From NCBI GenBank assembly GCA_008638415.1, contig VWVT01000019.1, positions 1 through 64,000 of the forward strand: a stretch of 64,000 nucleotides of DNA, written 5' to 3'. Source of the DNA: Nocardiopsis sinuspersici. Its GTDB lineage: Bacteria; Actinomycetota; Actinomycetes; Streptosporangiales; Streptosporangiaceae. The position numbers and the translations under genes are program-made. The notes beneath the pieces are model-generated. The model searched no databases and was not told the DNA's origin. It was given only the letters and a program-made list of their open reading frames with translations. Positions 1-7,159 of this stretch are shown one piece after another; the stretch's first letter is position 1; each line of letters starts with the position of its first letter.

Positions 1-652
1 CGCTGATGCGGTCCAGCCACACCCCGGTGGGCTCGTCGGCCACCGCGTCCCCGCCCGGCTCGGCCGCGGCGTTGGCCGACCAGATCGGGTTGACGTACAC
101 GTCCGCGCCCACGTACGGGTTGTCCACACGCCCGTCCGCACCCGGATCACCAGGGTCGCCCGGATCGCCCGGGTCGCCTGGGTCACCCGGGTCACCCGGA
201 TCGCCGGGGTCGTCGATGCCGCCTGTGCAGGTGGTGCCGTTGAGGGTGAACTCCGTGGGAGCGGCGTTGCTGCCCGAGTAGCTGGCCTGGAAGCCGAAGG
301 TGACGCTGGCGTTGGTGGCGATGGCGGCGTTGTGGCCGGCGTCGGTGGCCTCCACGCTCTGCCCGGACTGGGAGACCGTGCCGTTCCAGGCGTTGGTGAC
401 CTGCTGGTTACCGGCGAAGTCCCATCCCAGGGTCCAGCCGTCGACCGCGTCGCCGAGATTGGTGATACTCACCGACGCGGTGAAGCCCGAGCCCCAGTCA
501 CTGACCTGGTAGTCGACCTCGCAGCCGGCGGCGGCACTGACGGGTGAGGAGCTGATGGCCGCGAGACCGGTGCCGAGCACCAGAGCGGATGTCACGGCGA
601 GGCCGCGTCGTGTCCACGAACGTAGGTTCGCGCCACGGGGGGGTGTGCGCAT
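1..652 (-). CDS. Secreted GH6 cellulase with N-terminal CBM2 (3' end outside window)
   Basis: The first 217 codons of a secreted cellulase are visible; the rest lies beyond the left edge. A twin-Arg/hydrophobic signal peptide (residues 1-40, VSA then AAG) is followed by a family 2 cellulose-binding module (about 42-143, Cys44 and Cys142 as the expected disulfide pair, Trp53, Trp73, Trp89). Next comes a linker of seven Gly-Asp-Pro units (about 149-169). The start of a GH6 catalytic domain begins near residue 173 (NPYVGADVYVNPIWSA, then EPGG and GVWLDRI). GH6 enzymes are inverting endoglucanases or cellobiohydrolases acting on extracellular cellulose; which type cannot be decided because the tunnel loops and catalytic Asp residues are not in view. 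A CelR-type operator lies 169 bases upstream. Confidence 0.9.
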   Translation of the reverse strand, partial: MRTPPRGANLRSWTRRGLAVTSALVLGTGLAAISSSPVSAAAGCEVDYQVSDWGSGFTASVSITNLGDAVDGWTLGWDFAGNQQVTNAWNGTVSQSGQSVEATDAGHNAAIATNASVTFGFQASYSGSNAAPTEFTLNGTTCTGGIDDPGDPGDPGDPGDPGDPGDPGDPGADGRVDNPYVGADVYVNPIWSANAAAEPGGDAVADEPTGVWLDRIS

Positions 653-820
653 CTGTTCTTTCCTTGTGGAAGCGGGGGTGACGGAAGGAGCGTTCGGAGG
701 GTGCCGGAGTCGTGAACCCGACAGGTGGGCGGACGGAAACTCCGCGTTTATGGAGGTGAACGGGGCATTCACGTGCCTTAGATCCGGGATAAAGCTGATC
801 TGAAAAGGGACTGGAAGGAG

Positions 821-834
821 TGGGAGCGCTCCCA
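821..834. promoter_or_regulatory. CelR/CebR-type operator upstream of the GH6 gene
   Basis: The perfect palindrome TGGGAGCGCTCCCA is identical to the operator bound by the LacI-family cellobiose-responsive repressor CelR in Thermobifida fusca cellulase promoters (established knowledge). It lies in a 380-base non-coding stretch (653-1032) between the GH6 gene and the MFS gene. It therefore most likely represses the cellulase in the absence of cellobiose. The rest of this stretch shows no gene. Confidence 0.85.
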
Positions 835-1032
835 GTCGAAGGTGAGCGGGATGTAGGAGACAGATTTGGACAAGGTGTGTGCGAGGCGTTTCCGGATCCC
901 GTGACTCCGGGTTACGGGACCGAAACGCTTTCCTGAACGGTAGCCCGACAATGGTGATATGTAAACACCATAGAACTTGAGTATTTCTGGTACACCGTTC
1001 CCTTCGAATGAATTCGCAGGTGGTGACCTGCT

Positions 1033-2310
1033 TCACAACCGTTCAGTAGTGACGAGTGGTCGCCAGGCGACCACGGCGAGCAGACCCACCGAGGCGGCCG
1101 CGACCCAGAACGGGGCCAGCAGGGCCACGTGCTCGGCCACGAGCCCTCCCACCACCGCGCCCAGGGCGGCCCCGCCCAGGTCGGCCAGCCGGTACACGCC
1201 TCCCACCCGGCCCAACAGGCGGTCGGGGGTGAGCCGCTGGCGCACGGTCGTGGCCGCCGTCCCCCACACCACGGTGTGCGCACCGAACAGCACCATGACC
1301 AGACCCGCCGCCAGGCCGTTCGTGGTCAGTGCCAGGGCCAGGTAGGTCGCGGCCTCCACCACGAGACCCCAGCGCAGCAGGAGGGCCCGTCCCAGACGTG
1401 CCTCCAGCCACCCGTACAGCTGCGAACCGAGGACGCCGCCCACCGCGCCCGCGGCGACGAACAGGCCGAACCCGGTGTCGGACAGCCCCAGGTGCTCGCG
1501 GGCGTAGAGCACCCAGATCGCGAACGCGCCCACCCCGGCCAGGTTCATCACGAGGATGCAGCCGCACAGCGTGCGCAGGCCCGGCACGCCCCGCACGAAG
1601 GACAGTCCCCGGGCGATCTCGGCGCGCAGCGTCGTCCCCGCCTCGGGCCCGTCCTCCGCCCCGGAGTCCGCGGAACGGACGGAGCGGCCGGACCTGATCC
1701 GCAGCACGACCAGTACCGACACCAGGTGGACGAGCGCGTCGAACCCGAACGGCAGCGCCCACAGCGCCGCGAACATCAGCGCGCCCAGGGGCGGGCCGAG
1801 CAGCTGGTTGCTGAGTGAGAACGTCAGCGCCAGCCGGGCGTTGGCCCGGCCCAGCGCGTCACGGTGGACCACCGACGGCAGCAGCGAACCGTACGCGGTG
1901 TCGGCCAGGGTCTCCCCGACGCCCAGCACGAACACCGCCGAGTAGACCGGCCACAGGCTGGTGCGGTCGGACAGGACCACGGCCGCGAGGAGTGCGAGGA
2001 CCGCGCCGCGGGCCAGGTTGGCGGCGGCGAGCACACCGCGGCGCGGCAGGCGGTCGACCAGGGCGCCCGAGGTCAGGGAGAACAGCAGGTGGGGCAGCGT
2101 CTGGACCGCCGCCGCGGCGGAGACCGCCACGGGGGAGGGCGAGAGGGAGGCGACGAGCAGCGGCCCCGCCGCGACCAGGGCTCCGTCACCGAGGTTGGTC
2201 AGGGCCGAGGCACACCACAGGCGGGTGAAGCCGGGGCCGAGGGGGCGGGGGGGAGGGGCGCGCGTCACGGGCACGGCGGAACAGGGACACGGTGGAACTC
2301 CCGAAGGCAT
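1033..2310 (-). CDS. MFS transporter, drug-efflux type
   Basis: A 425-residue integral membrane protein with about 12 hydrophobic segments and the MFS loop motif region after TM2 (GALVDRLPRRGVL, a variant of GxxxDRxGRR). It belongs to the enterobactin-exporter/MFS_3-like group that exports small hydrophobic compounds using the proton gradient. Substrate cannot be told from sequence. No good ribosome binding site precedes the ATG at 2310; a GTG at 2268 (VTRAPPPRP) is an equally possible start and would remove an odd Cys/Pro-rich lead. It stands alone, pointing towards the GH6 gene and divergent from the LPMO gene. Confidence 0.85.
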   Translation of the reverse strand: MPSGVPPCPCSAVPVTRAPPPRPLGPGFTRLWCASALTNLGDGALVAAGPLLVASLSPSPVAVSAAAAVQTLPHLLFSLTSGALVDRLPRRGVLAAANLARGAVLALLAAVVLSDRTSLWPVYSAVFVLGVGETLADTAYGSLLPSVVHRDALGRANARLALTFSLSNQLLGPPLGALMFAALWALPFGFDALVHLVSVLVVLRIRSGRSVRSADSGAEDGPEAGTTLRAEIARGLSFVRGVPGLRTLCGCILVMNLAGVGAFAIWVLYAREHLGLSDTGFGLFVAAGAVGGVLGSQLYGWLEARLGRALLLRWGLVVEAATYLALALTTNGLAAGLVMVLFGAHTVVWGTAATTVRQRLTPDRLLGRVGGVYRLADLGGAALGAVVGGLVAEHVALLAPFWVAAASVGLLAVVAWRPLVTTERL

Positions 2311-2605
2311 GGCGAAGGCGCCGGCGGGCGCGTGGACGGGACGGCGGAGCCGTCCGTCCGCCTCGGCGGGAGTACCGGGGGAGTGCGGGACCTGTGGCCG
2401 GTGCGGCCCTTCGCCGCGCTACCCGTGTCGCGGCTCCCCCGCCGGGGCGGAGAGGGTGGTCGGGAGCGCGGAGACGGTGTTCATCGGTGTCCTTCCTGGT
2501 GGCGCGGCCGGGTGGGTGCCGGCACGGTAGCGGTGCGCACCGGGCCGGCGCCACGGATTTTCCAGCGCTCTGTTTCGACCCGGTTTCGTTGGGTAACATC
2601 CGGCG

Positions 2606-2619
2606 TGGGAGCGCTCCCC
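2606..2619. promoter_or_regulatory. CelR-type operator upstream of the LPMO gene
   Basis: TGGGAGCGCTCCCC matches the CelR palindrome at 13 of 14 bases and sits 40 bases before the LPMO start codon. The neighbouring cellulase has a perfect copy, so the two secreted cellulolytic genes probably respond to the same cellobiose-controlled repressor. Confidence 0.8.
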
Positions 2620-2658
2620 GTCGGTCGGCTGACCAAGCCGAGAAAGACGGAGATCGCA

Positions 2659-3333
2659 ATGGAAAACAAGACCAGTCAGTCCACCCGGAACCGCGGCTGG
2701 CTCGCCCGCGCGTTCGTCCTGGCCGCCGTGCCCCTGCTGGGCCTGACCACGATGGCCGCCCCCGCCTCCGCCCACGGATCGATCGTCGACCCCGCCAGCC
2801 GCAACTACGGCTGCTGGGAGCGTTGGGGCGACGACCACCTGAACCCGGACATGGAGCAGGAAGACCCCATGTGCTGGCAGGCGTGGCAGGACAACCCCAA
2901 CGCCATGTGGAACTGGAACGGCCTGTACCGCAACAACGTGGGCGGTGACCACCAGGGCCAGATCCCCAACGGCACCCTGTGCAGCGGCGGCAACACCGAG
3001 GGCGGCCGCTACGACTCGATGGACGCGGTCGGTCCGTGGAAGACCACCGACGTCGGCGACGACTTCACCCTCCACCTCTACGACGGCGCCCAGCACGGTG
3101 CGGACTACTTCCAGGTCTACGTCACCGAGCAGGGCTTCGACCCGACCACCCAGGCACTGGGCTGGGACGACCTCGAACTGGTCGAGCGGACCGGGTCCTA
3201 CCCGCCCGCGGCGGACAGCTACATCCCCGTCAGCACCTCGGGCCGCTCCGGTCACCACATCGTGTTCACCATCTGGCAGGCGTCCCACATGGACCAGGTC
3301 TACTACCTGTGCAGTGACGTGAACTTCACCTGA
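2659..3333 (+). CDS. AA10 lytic polysaccharide monooxygenase, single domain
   Basis: A 224-residue secreted copper enzyme that cleaves crystalline cellulose or chitin oxidatively. The signal peptide ends at APASA (residue 38), leaving His39 as the mature N-terminus. His39 and His146 (DGAQHGADYF) form the histidine brace, and Phe223 near the C-terminus fits the axial position. Cys pairs in CWERW, CWQAW, LCSGG and LCSDV match the family. It has no carbohydrate-binding module or linker, like T. fusca E7 rather than E8. The ATG at 2659 follows a GGAG box in ACGGAGATCGCA. The CelR-type operator upstream and the GH6 neighbour argue for cellulose as the natural substrate. Oxidation regiochemistry is not decided here. 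Confidence 0.93.
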   Translation: MENKTSQSTRNRGWLARAFVLAAVPLLGLTTMAAPASAHGSIVDPASRNYGCWERWGDDHLNPDMEQEDPMCWQAWQDNPNAMWNWNGLYRNNVGGDHQGQIPNGTLCSGGNTEGGRYDSMDAVGPWKTTDVGDDFTLHLYDGAQHGADYFQVYVTEQGFDPTTQALGWDDLELVERTGSYPPAADSYIPVSTSGRSGHHIVFTIWQASHMDQVYYLCSDVNFT

Positions 3334-3418
3334 TCCGTCCGACCACCCCTACCGGCTGTCCGGAATCCTCCGCCGGACCGGGTCCGCCGGGAACCCACTC
3401 CCGGCGGACCCCAGCCGC

Positions 3419-3454
3419 GGCCGCGCGGCGGGGACCGCTCCCCGCCGCGCGGCC
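3419..3454 (+). terminator. Hairpin terminator after the LPMO gene
   Basis: Arms 3419-3434 and 3439-3454 form a perfect 16-base-pair stem with a CCGC loop. There is no T-run, as is common in high-GC actinobacteria. It lies 85 bases after the LPMO stop. Immediately downstream (about 3474-3510) is a short GC-rich direct repeat built of CCGCCGGAG units. Confidence 0.75.
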
Positions 3455-3596
3455 TTCCGCCGTCCCCGACCGGCCGCCGGAGCCGCCGGCCGCCGGAGCC
3501 GCCGGCCGGCAGGACCGCCGGCCGCACCCCGTGTGCCCGCCCCGGCCCGGAGCCCGCCGGATTCGGGAGGGGCACACGGATCCGCGTCCGGCCGCC

Positions 3597-3830
3597 TCAG
3601 GTGCCCATGTAGCGCAGCACCGCCAGGACGCGGCGGCCGTATCCCGCCGTGTCGCCCGGGTCGAGCTTGTCGAAGATCGCGTTGGCGTGCTTCTCCACGG
3701 CACTCTGCGAGACGAACAGCCTCGCCGCGATCGCCGGATCGGTGTGTCCCTGGGCCATGAGCGCCATGACGTCGCGCTCGCGCTCGGTCAGGCGCCCCAG
3801 CGGGTCCGTGCGGCTGCTGCCCGCGAGCCG
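3597..3830 (-). pseudogene. Response regulator C-terminal fragment (LuxR-type HTH)
   Basis: Only the DNA-binding tail of a NarL/LuxR response regulator survives. The frame reads DPLGRLTERERDVMALMAQG and then SQSAVEKHANAIFDKLD, the classic LuxR helix-turn-helix, and ends in TGA at 3597-3599. The receiver domain and start codon are missing. Upstream the frame runs directly into a sensor-kinase fragment in another frame (break near 3830), so an internal deletion appears to have removed the kinase C-terminus and the regulator N-terminus of one operon. Confidence 0.75.
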
Positions 3831-4080
3831 ATCCGCTCGGCCCCCGAGTGCTTGACCGCGTTGGTCACCGCCTCGGCGACCACGAAGTAGGCCGCCGTCT
3901 CCACGGTCGGGGAGAGTGTCCGGGACAGGTCGTACCCCAGGTCGATCGGCAGGTCCGACCGCCCGACCAGCCCGTGCAGGGCGGCCCGCAGCCCCTCCTC
4001 GGCCAGCACCGCCGGATAGACCCGCCAGGCGACCTCCCTCAGGTCGCGCAGGGCGGGGCGGGACTCCTCGTGCGCCGGGC
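3831..4080 (-). pseudogene. NarL-type sensor histidine kinase fragment
   Basis: About 80 residues match the end of the HisKA_3 region and the start of the ATPase domain: SRPALRDLREVAWRVYPAVL, then ETAAYFVVAEAVTNAVKHSG, which contains the N-box (EAVTNAVKHS). The G1 and G2 boxes and the sensor half are absent. The left break joins a response-regulator tail; the right break near 4080 abuts a CN-hydrolase fragment on the opposite strand. It cannot be functional. The order kinase then regulator is the normal operon order for this family. Confidence 0.75.
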
Positions 4081-4084
4081 CGGG

Positions 4085-4420
4085 GCGGCCGACGCGGGCA
4101 TCCTGCTCGTCGGCGCCAACACCTGGGAGGGCATCAAGGAGACGCACGCCCGCAACGCGGTGTTCGGGGCGGTGGAGAACGGTTCGGCCCTGTTCCGGCA
4201 GGCGAGCCGGGGGCGGGCCAACGCCGTCGACCACCAGGGGCGGGTCCTGGCGACCACCGACTACTTCACGTCGGAGCAGCAGGCCATGGTCGCGTACGTG
4301 CCGCGGGAGGGCGTGGCCACGGTCTACTCACGGATCGGCGACACCTTCGCCTGGCTGTGCGCGGCGGGTCTGGCGGGACTGGCGGCGCTGGCGCTCCGGC
4401 GCCGGATCGGCGTGTGCTGA
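4085..4420 (+). pseudogene. Apolipoprotein N-acyltransferase-like (CN hydrolase) C-terminal fragment
   Basis: The frame GANTWEGIKETHARNAVFGA, then VDHQGRVLATTDYFTSEQQ and a final hydrophobic segment (WLCAAGLAGLAALALRR), matches the end of nitrilase-fold acyltransferases such as Lnt-like proteins. The nitrilase core and N-terminal membrane segments are missing and there is no start signal. The fragment ends naturally with TGA at 4418-4420. It abuts the kinase fragment head to tail on the other strand, so this is a rearrangement scar of several genes. Confidence 0.7.
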
Positions 4421-4485
4421 TCCGCGCGCGCCGGCGGCGCCGCGGTCCTCACGGCCGGGGCGCCGCACCGGGTGGAGGCGGCGGA

Positions 4486-4514
4486 GCCCTCCCGCCGGGG
4501 AAGGCCGGGAGGGC
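4486..4514 (-). terminator. Hairpin terminator after the 102-residue gene
   Basis: GCCCTCCCG (4486-4494) pairs perfectly with CGGGAGGGC (4506-4514) around an 11-base loop, just downstream of the stop codon of the minus-strand gene that ends at 4524. Confidence 0.55.
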
Positions 4515-4523
4515 GCGGCCCCG

Positions 4524-4832
4524 TCAGGTGTTGTTGCCGAAGAGGCGGTCCTGCGCCGCGTCGGTGGCGGCGCCGCCCGGGTCCTCCACGACACCGCTCA
4601 CGGTGTCGGCCTGCTCCTGGAAGCCCTCCACGCTCTCGGTGACCCCGCCGGCGGCCTCCTCGCCGTAGGCCTGGGCGCTCTCGGTGGCGCCCGCCGCACC
4701 CTCGCCGAAGGTCTGCGTCGCCTCCTGCGCGGTGCCCATCCCCGCGCCCAGGGTGTCGGACATCCCCTGGGTCGCGTCCTCGGCGGCTCCGCCGAAGAGG
4801 CCCTTGAACCAGTCGATCACGTCGTCGAACAT
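4524..4832 (-). CDS. Small acidic Ala/Gly-rich protein of unknown function
   Basis: A 102-residue protein I do not recognise. It opens with an amphipathic aromatic helix (MFDDVIDWFKGLFGG). It continues as a low-complexity, acidic Ala/Gly/Thr-rich helix with repeated short patterns (TQTFGEGAAGATESAQAYGE). There is no signal peptide or membrane segment, and the net charge is strongly negative. Codon use is typical for the neighbourhood, and a hairpin terminator follows, which supports a real gene. The shape resembles small stress-related, antitoxin-like or membrane-surface-binding helical proteins, but no function can be assigned. Confidence 0.65.
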   Translation of the reverse strand: MFDDVIDWFKGLFGGAAEDATQGMSDTLGAGMGTAQEATQTFGEGAAGATESAQAYGEEAAGGVTESVEGFQEQADTVSGVVEDPGGAATDAAQDRLFGNNT

Positions 4833-4963
4833 CGCTCACTCAATCCATAGGTTGCTTCATGTCTACCCTCTTCGCATAAACCCTCCGTAAGGTACGGGTG
4901 CGCAGCGTGATCAGACTGGGACGGAACGGACCTCCCGTGCCGACCTCGCGGGAGAACCGCTGG

Positions 4964-5506
4964 TCAGCGGGCGAGGTATGCGGCGACCTCCGCGGCCACC
5001 CCGGCCGGGGGAGTGTCCGTGGTGTCCACGGTCACATCGGCGGTGTCACCGAGCCAGCCGCCGGCGGCGGTGAAGAAGGCCTCCGCCCTGGACCGGCGAT
5101 ACGCCGCGGCGTCCGCACTGCGCTCCCGGTCCCCGGGGAAGAGCTCGTGCCCGGCGATACGCGACTCCAGCGTCGCCCGGTCGGTGCGCAGCAGCACGTG
5201 GCACACCTTCAGCCCTCGGTCCCGGAGCCCGCCCGTGACCTCCTCGGCGTAGTCCTCGTCCAGGATGCTCATCGGTGCGACCAGGACCTGTCCGGTGAAG
5301 GCCGCCACCTCGGCGGCGGTGGCCGCGAACAGGGTCCGCCAGGGAGGAAGGTCCTGGAAGTCGCCCGGATGGTCGGGCAGCAGTTCGCGGAGCATGAACC
5401 CGACCGTCTCGGGATCGAAGAGGCGGCTGCCGGGAACCAGGCCGACGAGCTCCTCGGCGGTACTGGTCTTGCCGCCGCCGAAGGGGCCGTTGAGCAGGAC
5501 GATCAC
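4964..5506 (-). CDS. TmrB-like P-loop ATP-binding protein
   Basis: A 180-residue P-loop NTPase. Walker A is GPFGGGKT at residues 7-14, preceded by the hydrophobic strand IVLLN; the rest fits the nucleoside-kinase-like fold with a lid region (HELFPGDRERSADAAAYRRS). The closest family I recognise is Bacillus TmrB (tunicamycin resistance) and related small ATP-binding proteins, similar in length (about 190 residues). The GTG start at 5506 has CGGAG five bases upstream. It lies 41 bases behind the SDR gene on the same strand, so the two are probably co-transcribed. The actual substrate is unknown. Confidence 0.75.
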   Translation of the reverse strand: MIVLLNGPFGGGKTSTAEELVGLVPGSRLFDPETVGFMLRELLPDHPGDFQDLPPWRTLFAATAAEVAAFTGQVLVAPMSILDEDYAEEVTGGLRDRGLKVCHVLLRTDRATLESRIAGHELFPGDRERSADAAAYRRSRAEAFFTAAGGWLGDTADVTVDTTDTPPAGVAAEVAAYLAR

Positions 5507-5547
5507 GGTGGCTCCGTTGCGTGTCGGCGGGGTCGTTCCCCGGCCCG

Positions 5548-6396
5548 TCAGGAGGCGCGCCGCGAGGGGGTTCGCGACAGCAGGCCGACAGTGTACGAGT
5601 ACAGGCGGTCGGCCGCCTCCGGATCGAAGTCCGCGCCGGTCGGTTCCAGCCGTGTGCCGCGACGGAACGCGGTGACCGCGGCCCCGGGCGGCTCGTCCAG
5701 GAACCGGGCGATCGGCACGGCGGCCTTCGCCGCCGGGGTCGCGAACACCCGCGCCAGCGCCCGCGTCAGGAGACGCTGGGGCAGCGGCAGGGGATCGGCC
5801 ATGCCGGTGCGCACGAAACCGGGGTTGTACAGGACGTACCGGGTGCGCGCTTCGGGATGGCGGACCGGGAAGTCCACGCCGAGCAGGTCGTTGCAGCGCG
5901 AGGACTGCGTGGCGGCGCGCATGCCCGTGTAGTCCCCGGTCAGCTGGACGTCCTCCCAGCGGATCCGGCCGGGGATGCCTCCGGGGCCGGCGATGTTCAC
6001 GATGGCGGGGGACTCCCCGCGCTCCAGCAGGCCGGCCAGTCCGTGCCCGAGCACGAAGCGGCTCAGGTAGGAAAGGGCGAAGGTGGACTCCAGCCCGTCC
6101 GCGGTCTCCTCCCGCCCGGGGCGGAAGCGCTGGGCTCCGAGGACCAGGCCGTCCAGCCCCTGCGTTCGGGCCCGGACCTCCCCGACCACCCGGTCCATGC
6201 CGGAGACGGTGCTCAGGTCGGCGCGCAGGAACTCCGCGCGCTCCCCGGCCCCGGCCGCCCCCGCCTCGGCCAGGAAGTCCTCCCCCTTGGCGCGTCCGCT
6301 GGCCACGGCGAGGACCCGGTCGCCGCGCCGCAGCAGGAGCAGCCCCAGTGCCCGGCCCATGCCGTCCGTACCGCCGGTGATCACGTAGGTGCGCAT
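5548..6396 (-). CDS. Short-chain dehydrogenase/reductase
   Basis: A 282-residue SDR with the N-terminal dinucleotide-binding motif TGGTDGMG (residues 8-15) and an NNAG-like position changed to VLGAQ. The usual YxxxK catalytic pair is not evident where expected; the region reads RAATQSSRCNDLL. This resembles atypical SDRs related to retinol dehydrogenase/WW-domain oxidoreductase-like proteins. It is divergent from a TetR-family gene across a 91-base spacer holding two palindromes. Substrate regulation by that TetR protein is therefore likely. The missing Tyr-Lys pair makes the catalytic status uncertain. Confidence 0.8.
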   Translation of the reverse strand: MRTYVITGGTDGMGRALGLLLLRRGDRVLAVASGRAKGEDFLAEAGAAGAGERAEFLRADLSTVSGMDRVVGEVRARTQGLDGLVLGAQRFRPGREETADGLESTFALSYLSRFVLGHGLAGLLERGESPAIVNIAGPGGIPGRIRWEDVQLTGDYTGMRAATQSSRCNDLLGVDFPVRHPEARTRYVLYNPGFVRTGMADPLPLPQRLLTRALARVFATPAAKAAVPIARFLDEPPGAAVTAFRRGTRLEPTGADFDPEAADRLYSYTVGLLSRTPSRRAS

Positions 6397-6416
6397 GTGT
6401 CCGCCCGTCCAGTCAG

Positions 6417-6432
6417 GTCATCAGGTGATGAC
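6417..6432. promoter_or_regulatory. Palindromic operator 1 between SDR and TetR genes
   Basis: GTCATCA-GG-TGATGAC: a perfect 7-base inverted repeat with a 2-base centre in the divergent promoter region, 20 bases upstream of the SDR start codon. It is a likely binding site for the TetR-family regulator transcribed the other way. Confidence 0.6.
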
Positions 6433-6455
6433 AAAGGCTAGGCGCGACCGTTCGC

Positions 6456-6477
6456 TAAGTCAACATCCGATGACTTA
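6456..6477. promoter_or_regulatory. Palindromic operator 2 between SDR and TetR genes
   Basis: TAAGTCA at 6456-6462 and TGACTTA at 6471-6477 form a perfect 7-base inverted repeat with an 8-base spacer. It ends 10 bases before the TetR start codon, in a position to block the regulator's own transcription. Confidence 0.55.
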
Positions 6478-6487
6478 TGCTGACCTC

Positions 6488-7060
6488 ATGACTCCGACCA
6501 GACGCCGCGACAAGGCGGCGACCCGCGCCGCACTGCTCGACGCCGCACGACTGCGCTTCGCCCGACACGGCTACGACGGCACGGGGGTGAGGGAGATCGC
6601 CGCCGACGCCGGAGTGGACCCCGCCCTCGTCTTCCGCTACTTCGGCTCCAAGAAGGAGCTGTACGCCCAGGCGGTGCGACCGGAGATCCCCGAGGGGCTG
6701 GCCGACGGCACCGACCGGTCCGCCGCCGTGCTGGCCGACACCCTGCTCCACGAGGTCGTCCTCGCCGACTGGGACGAGTACGGCGGTGAGCACCCGCTCC
6801 TGGTCATGCTGCGCTCCTCCGGGCGCGCCGAGGTGCGCGAACAACTGCGGGCCCAGCTGTGCGACGGCTACCTGCGCCAGTTCGCCGAGCGCCTTCCCGG
6901 CACCTCCCCCGAACTGCGGGCCGAGATGCTCGGCGCGCTCCTGCTCGGCCTGGGTGTCATGCGCTCCGTCGTGGGCTCTCCCGCCCTGAACGCGGCCTCC
7001 CCCGAGCGGACGCGCGCACTGTTCGCCCGCGTGGTCGCCCCGCTGGTCGAGGAGGAGTGA
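6488..7060 (+). CDS. TetR/AcrR-family transcriptional regulator
   Basis: A 190-residue repressor. The N-terminal helix-turn-helix covers about residues 10-55 (RRDKAATRAALLDAARLRFA, then GVREIAADAGVDPALVFRYF and GSKKELYAQAV); the C-terminal half is the variable ligand-binding and dimerisation domain. The ATG at 6488 is chosen because the TetR domain starts there; upstream in-frame codons would run through the operator. No clear Shine-Dalgarno sequence is present, so a leaderless transcript is possible. It is divergent from an SDR gene, the usual arrangement for a regulator and its target. Confidence 0.88.
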   Translation: MTPTRRRDKAATRAALLDAARLRFARHGYDGTGVREIAADAGVDPALVFRYFGSKKELYAQAVRPEIPEGLADGTDRSAAVLADTLLHEVVLADWDEYGGEHPLLVMLRSSGRAEVREQLRAQLCDGYLRQFAERLPGTSPELRAEMLGALLLGLGVMRSVVGSPALNAASPERTRALFARVVAPLVEEE

Positions 7061-7159
7061 ACGCCGTGGGCGCGCCGGCCCGGGCGGCCCCGTCGCCGAT
7101 CCGCGCGTTCGGGCCTTGGTACGCGGCCCGTGGGCGCGGGCCGCGCACCCGCCGTCCCG

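Noticed and set aside
6..281. Plus-strand frame with a Gly-Ser-Pro repeat resembling collagen
   Set aside because: It is the antisense of the Gly-Asp-Pro linker in the GH6 cellulase; the minus-strand frame has the signal peptide and both domains.
2311..2658. Possible small gene between the MFS and LPMO genes
   Set aside because: Open frames here lack start signals; the stretch is best read as the LPMO promoter with the CelR-type operator.
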